DNA from: Lachnoclostridium sp. An76 | GTDB taxonomy: Bacteria > Bacillota > Clostridia > Lachnospirales > Lachnospiraceae | Reading direction: 5' to 3' | DNA: 64,000 nucleotides | Assembly: GCF_002161355.1 (NCBI RefSeq) | Contig: NZ_NFHL01000001.1 | Span: 186,001 to 250,000 of the forward strand | In this document: positions 33,188-41,082 of the stretch, in pieces | Layout: the number at the start of each line of letters is the position of its first letter | How positions within the stretch are numbered: the first letter of the stretch is position 1 | Program-made: the position numbers and the translations under genes | The notes under the pieces: generated by a model | The model's database searches: none | Told to the model about the DNA's origin: nothing | Seen by the model: the letters and a program-made list of their open reading frames with translations, nothing else

Positions 33188-33260
33188 CAGTATGCCGCAC
33201 AATGAGGTTTAAGTTCTGCTCATGCAGACACCGTAATTGGCGAGTAATGATAATAGGAGG
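33188..33260 (+). ncRNA. Probable ribosomal protein L21 leader RNA
   Basis: The untranslated leader of rplU contains GCCGCACAATGAGG and a perfect stem TCTGC-TCAT-GCAGA (33215-33228), followed by the AGGAGG at 33255-33260. Firmicute L21 leaders (Rfam L21_leader) sit in this place and are thought to allow autoregulation by L21. The match is from memory of the pattern and not from a model search. Confidence 0.5.
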
Positions 33261-33266
33261 TGCCAT

Positions 33267-33575
33267 ATGTACGCGATTATAGCAACAGGTGGTAAACAGT
33301 ACAAAGTAGCTGAAGGCGATATCATTAAAGTAGAAAAACTTGGTGTTGAAGCTGGAGAGACTTATACATTTGACCAGGTGCTCGCAGTAAACAATGACAA
33401 GCTCGTCGTTGGAACTCCGACTGTTGAAGGTGCAACAGTTACAGCTTCCGTGATCGGCGACGGCAAAGGCAAAAAAGTCATCGTTTACAAGTATAAGAGA
33501 AAAACTGGATACCATAAGAAAAACGGACACAGACAGCAGTACACAGCTGTGAAGATCGACAAGATCAACGCTTAA
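33267..33575 (+). CDS. rplU: 50S ribosomal protein L21
   Basis: A structural protein of the large ribosomal subunit. The 102-residue sequence starts [14 protein letters not shown], with the conserved [19 protein letters not shown] region and the [17 protein letters not shown] signature. It follows AGGAGG by six bases and starts the rplU-prp-rpmA operon. Confidence 0.98.
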   Translation: MYAIIATGGKQYKVAEGDIIKVEKLGVEAGETYTFDQVLAVNNDKLVVGTPTVEGATVTASVIGDGKGKKVIVYKYKRKTGYHKKNGHRQQYTAVKIDKINA

Positions 33576-33586
33576 GATCTGTCCGT

Positions 33587-33919
33587 ATGATCAGGGTAAC
33601 CATTTACAGGACCAGCAGGCATGAGTATACAGGATTTGACATGTCAGGGCACGCGGAATACGATGATCCAGGAAAGGACATTGTATGTGCGGCAGTCTCA
33701 GCGCTTGTCATCAATGCGGTCAATTCAATTGAACGTTTTACTGATGATGAGACGAGCTGTGTCTCTGACGAGGAGAGCGGTGAGATCTCATTCCGCTTCT
33801 CGCAGGTCCCGTCGCACGATGCCTCACTTCTTCTTGATTCCATGATCTTTGGTCTGGAAGAGATAGAAGAGAACAGCGAATACGAATCATACATTGACAT
33901 TATCTTCAAGGAGGTGTGA
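33587..33919 (+). CDS. prp: Ribosomal-processing cysteine protease Prp
   Basis: Removes the short N-terminal leader of L27 in Firmicutes, a step needed for ribosome assembly. The 110-residue protein has the catalytic pair His22 (SGHAEY) and Cys34 (KDIVCAAVS). It is flanked by its substrate rpmA and by rplU, the standard order. L27 encoded next carries the leader that this protease recognises, so the pair is complete. Confidence 0.95.
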   Translation: MIRVTIYRTSRHEYTGFDMSGHAEYDDPGKDIVCAAVSALVINAVNSIERFTDDETSCVSDEESGEISFRFSQVPSHDASLLLDSMIFGLEEIEENSEYESYIDIIFKEV

Positions 33920-33924
33920 GTACC

Positions 33925-34209
33925 ATGATGAAAATGAATCTTCAGTTTTTTGCTCATAAAAAGGGAGTTGGTTCTACAAAGAACGGCCGTGATTCCGAGT
34001 CCAAGAGACTGGGCGCGAAGAGAGCGGACGGACAGTTTGTAAAAGCTGGCAACATCCTTTACAGACAGCGCGGGACAAAGATCCATCCGGGCGTGAACGT
34101 TGGACGCGGCGGTGATGACACTCTGTTCGCACTGGTAGACGGTGTAGTCAGATATGAGAGAAAAGGCAGAGACAAGAAACAGGTTTCTATCTATCCGGTA
34201 GCTGAATAA
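33925..34209 (+). CDS. rpmA: 50S ribosomal protein L27 with cleavable leader
   Basis: A 94-residue large-subunit protein placed near the peptidyl transferase centre. The N-terminus [14 protein letters not shown] holds the Prp cleavage site after Phe9, exposing AHKKG as the mature end. The rest ([30 protein letters not shown]) is highly conserved. The ATG at 33925 or 33928 may be used; both follow AAGGAGG. A terminator follows at 34252. Confidence 0.98.
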   Translation: MMKMNLQFFAHKKGVGSTKNGRDSESKRLGAKRADGQFVKAGNILYRQRGTKIHPGVNVGRGGDDTLFALVDGVVRYERKGRDKKQVSIYPVAE

Positions 34210-34251
34210 CAGGCTGGAAAATATTTTCACTCGCATAACAGGCAGGATCAG

Positions 34252-34278
34252 GCCCCAGACTAATGTCTGGGGCTTTTG
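34252..34278 (+). terminator. Rho-independent terminator after rpmA
   Basis: GCCCCAGAC and GTCTGGGGC form a perfect 9-bp stem with loop TAAT and are followed by TTTT. It separates rpmA from obgE. Confidence 0.93.
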
Positions 34279-34321
34279 TAAACCAGCAGGAACTTATAGA
34301 CCTACAGGAAAAGGAGTTATT

Positions 34322-35605
34322 ATGTTTGCAGACAGAGCGAAAATCTACATCCGTTCCGGCAAGGGCGGAGACGGGCACTGCAGTTTCCGCAGGGAGCTGT
34401 ACGTCCCGAACGGCGGACCGGACGGCGGAGACGGCGGACGCGGCGGAGACCTGATCTTTGAGGTGGATGAAGGGCTGAACACACTTTCTGATTACCGCCA
34501 CAAAAGGAAGTATGCTGCCGGGGACGGTGAGCCCGGCGGAAAGAGGAGATGCCACGGGAAAGACGGCAAAGACCTGGTGCTCTATGTGCCGGAAGGGACT
34601 GTCATCAAGGAGGCGGTCACAGGGAAAGTCATTGCCGATATGTCCGGGGACAACCGCAGACAGGTCGTGTTAAAGGGCGGAAAAGGCGGGCTCGGCAACC
34701 AGCACTTTGCCACTGCCACGATGCAGGTGCCGAAATATGCACAGCCGGGTCAGCCTGCAAAAGAACTGGAGGTCAGGCTGGAGCTGAAGGTGATCGCGGA
34801 CGTAGGCCTGATCGGTTTCCCGAATGTGGGAAAATCAACCCTTCTTTCCAGAGTGACGAACGCAGAACCAAAGATCGCCAACTATCATTTCACGACTCTG
34901 AGCCCAAATCTCGGCGTTGTAGACCTGGATGGGGCAAAAGGGTTTGTGATGGCTGATATCCCGGGGCTGATCGAGGGCGCTTCCGAAGGCGTGGGGCTGG
35001 GGCATGAGTTCCTCCGCCACATTGAGCGCACAAAGCTTATGATCCATGTAGTTGACGCGGCAGGGTCAGAGGGAAGAGATCCGGTCGAAGACATCTATAA
35101 GATCAATGAAGAGTTAAAGGCTTATAATCCTGAGATCGCAGAGCGTCCCCAGGTCATCGCGGCAAATAAGACGGATCTGATCTATGATCCGGATGATGAT
35201 CCTGTGGAACGTCTGAGACAGGAGTTTGAACCGAAAGGGATCAAAGTATTCGCAATATCCGGGGCGACGGGACAGGGCGTCTCTGAGCTTCTCTATTATG
35301 TGAGTTCCCAGCTCGATAAGATCGACACGCCTCCGGTCATTTTTGAGCAGGAATATTTCCCGGAGGACGAGCTGATCTACGAGGAACTCCCGTACAGTGT
35401 CGAAGTAGAAGACGGCGTGTATGTCGTGGAAGGCCCGAAGATCGAAAAGATGCTCGGATATACGAATCTTGACTCGGAGAAGGGATTTGCCTTCTTCCAG
35501 AAGTTCTTAAAAGAGACAGGCATTTTGGATGAGCTTGAGGCGAAAGGCATCCAGGAAGGCGACACAGTGAGGATGTACGGGCTTCAGTTTGATTATTATA
35601 AGTAA
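34322..35605 (+). CDS. obgE: GTPase ObgE/CgtA
   Basis: An essential GTPase that binds the 50S subunit late in assembly and links growth to stress and sporulation. It has the Obg fold at residues 1-155 (AKIYIRSGKGGDGHCSFRRE, GGPDGGDGGRGGDL), the G domain with G1 GFPNVGKSTL, G3 DIPGLIEGA and G4 NKTD, and the C-terminal OCT domain with a 427-residue total typical of Gram-positive Obg. Start follows AAGGAG. Confidence 0.97.
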   Translation: MFADRAKIYIRSGKGGDGHCSFRRELYVPNGGPDGGDGGRGGDLIFEVDEGLNTLSDYRHKRKYAAGDGEPGGKRRCHGKDGKDLVLYVPEGTVIKEAVTGKVIADMSGDNRRQVVLKGGKGGLGNQHFATATMQVPKYAQPGQPAKELEVRLELKVIADVGLIGFPNVGKSTLLSRVTNAEPKIANYHFTTLSPNLGVVDLDGAKGFVMADIPGLIEGASEGVGLGHEFLRHIERTKLMIHVVDAAGSEGRDPVEDIYKINEELKAYNPEIAERPQVIAANKTDLIYDPDDDPVERLRQEFEPKGIKVFAISGATGQGVSELLYYVSSQLDKIDTPPVIFEQEYFPEDELIYEELPYSVEVEDGVYVVEGPKIEKMLGYTNLDSEKGFAFFQKFLKETGILDELEAKGIQEGDTVRMYGLQFDYYK

Positions 35606-35618
35606 TAAGGAGCATAAA

Positions 35619-35912
35619 ATGACGACAAAACAGAGAGCATATTTGAAAAGCCTTGCGATGACCATGGATCCCATCTTCCAGGTAGGGAAATCCAGCATGA
35701 CGCCCGGGCTGACGGAAGCAATCTCGGAAGCGCTGGAAGCAAGAGAGCTGGTCAAGATCAGTGTCCTTAAAAACTGCGCGGATGATCCGAGAGAACTGGC
35801 TGAGATCATTGCAGAGCGCACACGCTCGCAGGTGGTGCAGGTCATCGGGAAAAAGATCGTGCTGTACCGTGAGGGAAAGGACGACAAAAAGAAGATCAAT
35901 CTCCCCTTATAG
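35619..35912 (+). CDS. yhbY: YhbY-family RNA-binding protein (CRM domain)
   Basis: A 97-residue single CRM-domain protein associated with pre-50S particles. It has the N-terminal TTKQRAYLKSLA and QVGKSSMTPGL with the GxxG-type RNA loop (VGKS, VIGKKIVLYR). The ATG follows AAGGAGC; it is 13 bases after obgE. Its ending KKKINLPL is usual. Confidence 0.93.
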   Translation: MTTKQRAYLKSLAMTMDPIFQVGKSSMTPGLTEAISEALEARELVKISVLKNCADDPRELAEIIAERTRSQVVQVIGKKIVLYREGKDDKKKINLPL

Positions 35913-35935
35913 GAAGTGAAGGAGAAGAACCGCGT

Positions 35936-36547
35936 ATGAAGATCGGAATCATGGGAGGTACCTTTGACCCTGTCCATATCGGGCATCTCCTTCTCGGAGA
36001 ATTTGCCTATGAAGAATTCGGATTGGACGAGATCTGGTTCATGCCGAACGGGAATCCTCCCCATAAGAAGACAGAGTATACAGAGGAAGCCCTGCACCAT
36101 CGGATAGAAATGGTAAAGCTGGCGGTGAGTGACGTGCCGTATTTCAAAGTCTGCCTTTATGAGGCAGAGACGGAAGAACATTCATACACTTACAGTACGA
36201 TGCGGGAATTTAACAGGAGATATCCTGAGGATGATTTCTATTTCATCTTAGGGGCGGACTCGCTGTTTGCCATCGAAGAATGGAGAAATTTCCAGGAAAT
36301 CTTCCCCACATGCACGATCCTGGCTGCCATGCGCGATGATAAGGATGTGCAGAGCATGCACGATCAGATCGACTATCTGAGCAGCCGTTACGGGGCACGG
36401 ATCGAGCTTCTGCGGGCGCCTCTCGTAGAGATCTCCTCCACTGTGATCCGAAGGAGGGCGTCAAGAGGCCTCAGCGCGCGCTATATGGTGCCGGACCAGG
36501 TGGCCGGATATATTGCGGAACATGAGCTGTACAGACAGAGAATGTAA
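35936..36547 (+). CDS. nadD: Nicotinate-nucleotide adenylyltransferase
   Basis: Adenylates nicotinate mononucleotide to deamido-NAD. The 203-residue protein has the nucleotidyltransferase motif GGTFDPVHIGHLLL, FMPNGNPPHKK, and the ATP-binding SSTVIRRRASRG. It lies between yhbY and yqeK, as is standard in Firmicutes. No irregularity seen. Confidence 0.97.
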   Translation: MKIGIMGGTFDPVHIGHLLLGEFAYEEFGLDEIWFMPNGNPPHKKTEYTEEALHHRIEMVKLAVSDVPYFKVCLYEAETEEHSYTYSTMREFNRRYPEDDFYFILGADSLFAIEEWRNFQEIFPTCTILAAMRDDKDVQSMHDQIDYLSSRYGARIELLRAPLVEISSTVIRRRASRGLSARYMVPDQVAGYIAEHELYRQRM

Positions 36548-36567
36548 GGGAAAAGGGATGAACAGAT

Positions 36568-37131
36568 ATGACTGAGAGGCTGGCTGAGATCAGGAAAGAA
36601 CTGAAAAAGAAACTGAAAAAAGAACGGTTCGAGCACACAGTGGGTGTAATGTATACCGCTGCGTCGCTCGCCATGTGCTACGGCGCTGATATCCAGAAGG
36701 CGCTGACCGCAGGTCTTCTCCATGACTGTGGGAAATACTGCCCCGCGGAAGAGCAGATCAGGCTCTGCGGCAGATACGGCATAGACCTGACAAGATCTGA
36801 ACTGGAAATGCCGGCGCTTATCCATGCAAGACTGGGAGCATATCTGGCGGAGCATGAATACGGGATCAAAGACCGGGAGATACTTGACGCTGTCACTTAT
36901 CATACCACCGGCCGCCCGGGGATGAGCATGCTGGAGAAGATCATCTATATCGCAGACTATATCGAGCCGAACCGCAGGGAAATACCGGGGCTTTCAGAGA
37001 TACGAGGGATCGTTTTCCAGGACATTGACAGGGCAGTATGCCTGTCTGCCGGGCGTACCGTCCGCTATCTGAAGGACGGCGGAAAATCGGTAGACCCGAT
37101 GACAGTGAGCACATACGAATTTTATAAGTGA
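36568..37131 (+). CDS. yqeK: YqeK, HD-domain diadenosine tetraphosphate hydrolase
   Basis: A 187-residue HD hydrolase; YqeK proteins split Ap4A into two ADP. Metal-binding residues appear in ERFEHTVGVMYTA (His), LLHDCGKYCP (His-Asp), HARLGAYLAEHEYG and DAVTYHTTGRPGMS. Follows nadD by 20 bases. The neighbours nadD and rsfS are the usual ones. Confidence 0.94.
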   Translation: MTERLAEIRKELKKKLKKERFEHTVGVMYTAASLAMCYGADIQKALTAGLLHDCGKYCPAEEQIRLCGRYGIDLTRSELEMPALIHARLGAYLAEHEYGIKDREILDAVTYHTTGRPGMSMLEKIIYIADYIEPNRREIPGLSEIRGIVFQDIDRAVCLSAGRTVRYLKDGGKSVDPMTVSTYEFYK

Positions 37132-37189
37132 TCATATACAAAGTAAGTACATGTAAATTTTATAAATGACAGAAGAGAGGAGGAAGGAA

Positions 37190-37540
37190 ATGGACCAGTC
37201 AAAAGAAATGGCGCGCATTGCGTACAATGCGCTCAGCGACAAAAAAGGAGAAGATATCAAGATCATTGATATCACAGGAATCTCCGTGCTGGCAGACTAC
37301 TTTATCATCGCAAACGGAAACAGTGACAGCCAGGTGAATGCTCTTGTAGACAACGTGGAAGAAGAGCTCCACAAGGCGGGGTATCCGCTGAAGCAGAGAG
37401 AAGGCCAGGCGTCCGGGAGCTGGGTGCTGCTCGATTTCGGCGATATCATTGTCCATGTGTTTGACAGGGAAAACCGTCTGTTTTATGATCTGGAGAGGAT
37501 CTGGAAGGACGGGAAGGATATCTCAGTGGAAGAACTGTAA
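37190..37540 (+). CDS. rsfS: Ribosomal silencing factor RsfS
   Basis: Binds L14 and stops subunit joining when nutrients are scarce. The 116-residue protein has the signature GEDIKIIDITGISVLADYF, IANGNSDSQVNALVDNVEE and SGSWVLLDFGDIIVHVF. I prefer the ATG at 37190, directly after GAGGAGGAAGG, over the ATG at 37166, which would add eight charged residues. It ends the obgE-yhbY-nadD-yqeK-rsfS run before a bidirectional terminator. Confidence 0.94.
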   Translation: MDQSKEMARIAYNALSDKKGEDIKIIDITGISVLADYFIIANGNSDSQVNALVDNVEEELHKAGYPLKQREGQASGSWVLLDFGDIIVHVFDRENRLFYDLERIWKDGKDISVEEL

Positions 37541-37564
37541 AAAGCAGGAAAGACAGACGATATT

Positions 37565-37616
37565 AAAAAAGCAGCAGTATTCTTTATCAGAACGGTAAAG
37601 AATGCTGCTGCTTTTT
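37565..37616 (+). terminator. Bidirectional terminator between rsfS and lexA
   Basis: AAAAAAGCAGCAG and the matching CTGCTGCTTTTT extend through ATTCTTTA/TAAAGAAT to a 16-bp stem with one G-T pair and a nine-base loop. A-runs and T-runs on either side serve both strands. Confidence 0.92.
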
Positions 37617-37629
37617 GCATCGCCTGTAA

Positions 37630-38247
37630 CTATTTGAAAAATCTCATCACCCCGATCACTTTCCCGAGGATCGAAACTTCTTTCACAATGATCGGATCCA
37701 TAAAGTCATTTTCCGGCTGGAGCCTGAATACGCCTTCTTCCTTATAGAATGTCTTCACTGTTGCACTGTCTTCCACAAGAGCGACCACCATATCGCCGTT
37801 GGAAGCAGTGGCATCCTGTTCGACAAGGACATAGTCGCCATCGAGTATCCCTGCGTTGATCATGCTTTCCCCTTTGACTTTCAGCAGGAATGTCTGCTTA
37901 TTCGGCATCCGTTCAGCCGGGAAAGGAAAATAGTCCTCAATGTTTTCCTCTGCAAGGATCGGCTGCCCGGCAGCCACCTGACCGATGATCGGGACATTGA
38001 CCATCTCGCGCCGCGTAAGATTAAACGTATCATCCAGGATCTCGATCGCCCTGGGCTTCGTCGGATCGCGCCGGATATATCCGTTCTTTTCCAGTGTCTC
38101 AAGATGGGAGTGGACTGATGAAGTTGACTTTAAGTTCACTGCCTCGCAGATTTCACGGACGGCCGGCGGGAATCCTCTCTGTAGGATCTGGTTTTTAATG
38201 TATTCAAGAATTTCCTGCTGTTTTTTACTTATTTTACCCTGTGCCAT
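37630..38247 (-). CDS. lexA: SOS repressor LexA
   Basis: Represses DNA-damage genes until RecA filaments trigger its self-cleavage. The 205-residue protein has a winged HTH (residues about 27-60, [23 protein letters not shown]), the cleavage site Ala93-Gly94 (QVAAGQPI) and the Ser128 (KGESMI) and Lys165 (SATVKTF) dyad. It is divergent from the yneA-like gene, as in Bacillus, with several LexA-box-like sites between. Autoregulation is likely through the sites nearest its start (38302-38330). Confidence 0.97.
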   Translation of the reverse strand: MAQGKISKKQQEILEYIKNQILQRGFPPAVREICEAVNLKSTSSVHSHLETLEKNGYIRRDPTKPRAIEILDDTFNLTRREMVNVPIIGQVAAGQPILAEENIEDYFPFPAERMPNKQTFLLKVKGESMINAGILDGDYVLVEQDATASNGDMVVALVEDSATVKTFYKEEGVFRLQPENDFMDPIIVKEVSILGKVIGVMRFFK

Positions 38248-38301
38248 AACTTCCTCCGATATTTTTTCTAGTTACTATAGTACCATACTCATAAAGAAAA
38301 A

Positions 38302-38405
38302 GCAAACATTTGTTTACGAAAATATGTTCGATTTTCTGTTGACAAACATGTGTTCCTGGATTATAATACGGATATAGAACAGATGTTTGCAGTGAATAAA
38401 TGTTC
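38302..38405 (+). promoter_or_regulatory. Cluster of LexA-box-like sites between lexA and the yneA-like gene
   Basis: Sites resembling CGAACATATGTTCG occur at 38302-38317 (GCAAACATTTGTTTAC), 38317-38330 (CGAAAATATGTTCG, the best), 38342-38356 (ACAAACATGTGTTCC), 38377-38390 (GAACAGATGTTTGC) and 38394-38405 (GAATAAATGTTC). The third lies inside the spacer of the rightward promoter. They are inferred from the known Gram-positive LexA consensus. Confidence 0.75.
38339..38367 (+). promoter_or_regulatory. Consensus promoter of the yneA-like gene
   Basis: TTGACA (38339-38344) and TATAAT (38362-38367) are exact with a 17-base spacer that contains a LexA-box-like site. A promoter this strong would need tight repression, which the neighbouring sites can supply. 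Confidence 0.9.
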
Positions 38406-38475
38406 GGATTGATGTATACTGGTATACAATTTTAAAAATGCAACTTAAACCGCGCACAAAAGGGGAGAAGCAAAG

Positions 38476-38817
38476 ATGAACAAAAAAGTATCCAACAGTA
38501 CAATGAAAAAGAGAATCTTCAGTCTGTCAGCAGGTGTTTTCATGGTTTTACTCATATGCGTATTATACGGCTCATTTTTTGTTTCAGCGCATGAGGATAC
38601 GGATGATACGGATACAGTTTACAAATATTACAAAAGCATTGAGATCCAGCCGGGAGACACACTCTGGGATATCGCAGAAAGCACGATGACATCCGAATAC
38701 GATTCTGTACAGGAATATGTGCAGGTATTGAAAGAGATGAACAATCTTGATTCGGACGATATACAGGCCGGCCAGTATCTGATGATCGCATATAATGATA
38801 CAGAGTTCCTTCCATAA
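38476..38817 (+). CDS. yneA: YneA-like SOS cell-division suppressor (membrane helix plus LysM)
   Basis: A 113-residue protein with one N-terminal membrane helix (about residues 15-37) and an extracytoplasmic LysM domain (IEIQPGDTLWDIAEST to DDIQAGQYLMIAY). In Bacillus YneA has this same design, is divergent from lexA and delays division after DNA damage. Here position, domain plan and LexA sites agree, although the sequence is short. The start follows GGGGAGAAG. It ends with an acidic TEFLP tail. Confidence 0.88.
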   Translation: MNKKVSNSTMKKRIFSLSAGVFMVLLICVLYGSFFVSAHEDTDDTDTVYKYYKSIEIQPGDTLWDIAESTMTSEYDSVQEYVQVLKEMNNLDSDDIQAGQYLMIAYNDTEFLP

Positions 38818-38843
38818 TTGAAACTGGCAGGAACTTTCAAAGC

Positions 38844-38869
38844 CGGATCAACAGAAAAAGATCCGTTTT
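38844..38869 (+). terminator. Weak terminator after the yneA-like gene
   Basis: CGGATC and GATCCG form a 6-bp stem around a ten-base loop, followed by TTTT. Short stem, so only moderate confidence. Confidence 0.5.
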
Positions 38870-38923
38870 ATAATATCGGTATCAATATACATCCCTATGT
38901 ATTGATATAAATAATACACTCCA

Positions 38924-38973
38924 AAGCAGCCGGGATATTGGTCTCCAGAAGGACGCCAATATTCCGGCTGCTT
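38924..38973 (+). repeat. Strong 18-bp inverted repeat
   Basis: AAGCAGCCGGGATATTGG and CCAATATTCCGGCTGCTT pair over 18 bases with one G-T pair and a 14-base loop. There is no T-run beyond TT, so it is not a classic terminator. It may be a read-through terminator, an RNA structure or a protein site. Confidence 0.7.
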
Positions 38974-39048
38974 GCGTGCGTACAGAAATCGAGCTGTTAG
39001 GATAGTGATATCAATCTATACGACAAATACTGATTTTTCCAAAAGATA

Positions 39049-39077
39049 TGGACAAAAAAACATATATCAGCTATAAT
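39049..39077 (+). promoter_or_regulatory. Promoter of the tyrosine recombinase gene
   Basis: TGGACA (39049-39054) and TATAAT (39072-39077) with a 17-base spacer, 39 bases before the start. Confidence 0.75.
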
Positions 39078-39115
39078 ATACAAGGATCAGTCAGATCAAC
39101 AAAGGGGTTTTTAAT

Positions 39116-40195
39116 ATGGGGAATACAGACAATTATCCGGAGACAAAAACATATCATGAACAGAAATATATCGATAATACTTTGAGGCTGCGCGCTGTCC
39201 TGAAGACGCTTCCTCCTTTTGCCAGAGATTATTTCCGGGCCGTGGAGCCGACCACTTCAGCCAGGACGCGTATTTCCTATGCCTATGACATCCGCGTTTT
39301 TTTTCATTTTCTTATAGAAAATAATCCGCTCTATAAGGATTACACTATGGACCGGTTTACCCTTTCAGATCTCGAAAAACTGGAGCCGGTCGATATCGAG
39401 GAATATCAGGAATATCTGAAGGTCTATGAAAATGAGGATAATAAGCAGATCACAAACACGGAAAAAGGCCTTGCGCGTAAAATGTCTGCACTCCGAAGTT
39501 TTTACGGATATTTCTATAAAAGACAGGCAATCGCGAAAAATCCGACTCTCCTTGTAGATATGCCAAAACTCCATGAGAAGGCGATCATCCGCCTTGATGC
39601 TGATGAGGTCGCCAAATTGCTTGACTATGTGGATCATGGCGGCGATGATCTTACAGGACAGAGAAAAGCGTATTTTGAGAAAACAAAAAACCGTGACCTG
39701 GCTATCCTGACACTTCTGCTTGGGACAGGGATCCGTGTATCTGAATGTGTCGGGCTGGATATACAGGATGTTGACTTCAAAAACAATGGGATCAAGGTGA
39801 CGCGCAAGGGTGGAAATGAAATGGTCGTGTATTTTGGCGAAGAGGTGGAGAATGCACTTAAATCTTATCTCTATACAACCAGGAAAAACACCATTCCTCT
39901 GCCCGGACATGAAAATGCCCTTTTTCTTTCCACGCAGCGCCGGCGTATGGGGGTCCAGGCTGTTGAGAACATGGTCCGAAAATATGCCCGGGAAGTGACT
40001 CCCAATAAAAAGATCACCCCACATAAACTCAGAAGCACATACGGCACTGCCCTTTACAAAGAGACAGGGGATATCTATCTTGTCGCGGACGTCCTTGGAC
40101 ATAAGGACGTCAACACAACGAAAAAGCACTATGCAGCGATCGATGAGAACCGCCGCAGACAGGCAGCCGGAGCTGTCAAATTAAGGGAGGTATAA
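39116..40195 (+). CDS. XerC/XerD-like tyrosine recombinase
   Basis: A 359-residue site-specific recombinase with an N-terminal SAM-like domain (about 1-170) and a catalytic domain with the Arg in LLGTGIRVSEC, HxxR in PHKLRSTYG, the His in VLGHKDVNTT and the nucleophile Tyr in KHYAAI. The set of residues is complete. It has its own promoter and is followed by a TtcA-like gene after five bases, next to lexA, so I see a housekeeping role such as dimer resolution and not a phage or transposon integrase. No attachment-site duplication or cargo genes are visible. Confidence 0.88.
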   Translation: MGNTDNYPETKTYHEQKYIDNTLRLRAVLKTLPPFARDYFRAVEPTTSARTRISYAYDIRVFFHFLIENNPLYKDYTMDRFTLSDLEKLEPVDIEEYQEYLKVYENEDNKQITNTEKGLARKMSALRSFYGYFYKRQAIAKNPTLLVDMPKLHEKAIIRLDADEVAKLLDYVDHGGDDLTGQRKAYFEKTKNRDLAILTLLLGTGIRVSECVGLDIQDVDFKNNGIKVTRKGGNEMVVYFGEEVENALKSYLYTTRKNTIPLPGHENALFLSTQRRRMGVQAVENMVRKYAREVTPNKKITPHKLRSTYGTALYKETGDIYLVADVLGHKDVNTTKKHYAAIDENRRRQAAGAVKLREV

Positions 40196-40200
40196 ATAAT

Positions 40201-40947
40201 ATGCAGTTACAACGTTTGTTGAGTTATGCCCGCAAGGCAGTTGATGAATACAATATGATCCAGGATGGGGACCATATCGCGGTCGGGATCTCCGGAGGGA
40301 AGGACAGCCTTACTCTCCTTTACGCTCTCCATGGACTTCAGAGGTTCTATCCGCAGAAATTTCAGCTGAGCGCTATTACAGTGGATCTCGGATTTGAGGA
40401 TTTTGATCTTACGCCTATCCAGGATCTCTGCCGTGAGATGGAAGTTCCGTATAAGATCGTCCGGTCGGATATCTATGACATTCTTTTCAATGTGCGTAAG
40501 GAAAGCAATCCCTGCTCTCTCTGCGCCAAAATGCGCAAAGGCGCCCTGAACCAGGCTATCAAGGAAATGGGATGTAATAAGGTGGCATACGCGCATCACA
40601 AGGATGATATCATCGAGACCATGCTCCTCTCCCTGATATTTGAAGGAAGGTTCCATTCCTTCTCTCCCAGGACTTATCTGGACCGCATGGATCTGACTGT
40701 GATCCGTCCTCTTATGTATGTAGATGAGATGGACGTGATCGGTTTTAAGAATAAATATGACCTGCCGGTCGTAAAAAGCAAGTGCCCGGTAGACGGCCAT
40801 ACAAAGAGACAGTATGCGAAAGAACTTTTAAAACAGCTCAATACAGAACACCCCGGTGTCCGCGAAAGGATGTTCCACGCGATCCTCACCGGCAATATAT
40901 CCGGATGGCCGGAACGCACTGTGCATGAGCGAAGAAAGACCTCCTGA
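40201..40947 (+). CDS. ttcA: TtcA-like tRNA 2-thiocytidine synthase (PP-loop)
   Basis: A 248-residue PP-loop ATPase that adds sulfur to cytidine 32 of tRNA in characterised homologues. It has SGGKDSLTLL near residue 31 and the cysteine pair NPCSLCAKMRKG for sulfur or an iron-sulfur cluster, plus AHHKDDIIETM; the third cysteine lies in KSKCPVDGH. Length is shorter than E. coli TtcA (about 310), typical for Firmicutes. It may be translated with the recombinase. It faces a convergent kinase-like gene. Confidence 0.88.
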   Translation: MQLQRLLSYARKAVDEYNMIQDGDHIAVGISGGKDSLTLLYALHGLQRFYPQKFQLSAITVDLGFEDFDLTPIQDLCREMEVPYKIVRSDIYDILFNVRKESNPCSLCAKMRKGALNQAIKEMGCNKVAYAHHKDDIIETMLLSLIFEGRFHSFSPRTYLDRMDLTVIRPLMYVDEMDVIGFKNKYDLPVVKSKCPVDGHTKRQYAKELLKQLNTEHPGVRERMFHAILTGNISGWPERTVHERRKTS

Positions 40948-40998
40948 CAGAATGCCACCTGTCAGGAGACGATTGACAGGCAGGGATTAAGGCAGAAA

Positions 40999-41041
40999 GA
41001 TTCCCGGCATACAGAAAGACATTTTCTGTATGCCGGGAATC
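40999..41041 (+). repeat. Perfect 19-bp inverted repeat between convergent genes
   Basis: The arm GATTCCCGGCATACAGAAA (40999-41017) is repeated as its exact complement (41023-41041) around GACAT. It lies in the gap between the plus-strand TtcA-like gene and the minus-strand kinase-like gene. There is no T-run after it, but its length suggests it ends or protects both transcripts. Confidence 0.85.
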
Positions 41042-41082
41042 CGTATTCCGGGAAATGTCAGGTCCCTGTTTATTCGATGGAT

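Larger units (their letters stand above)
38818..39115. other. 298-base intergenic stretch with hairpins and a promoter, no gene
   Basis: Contains a small terminator-like hairpin (38844-38869), an AT-rich inverted repeat TATCAATATACAT/ATGTATTGATA (38880-38907), a strong hairpin (38924-38973) and the promoter of the recombinase. I see no convincing coding frame or RNA gene. Confidence 0.7.

Noticed and set aside
39116-40195. Recombinase as sign of an integrated phage or transposon
   Set aside because: No attachment repeats, cargo, capsid or transposase genes; neighbours lexA and a TtcA-like gene are chromosomal housekeeping.
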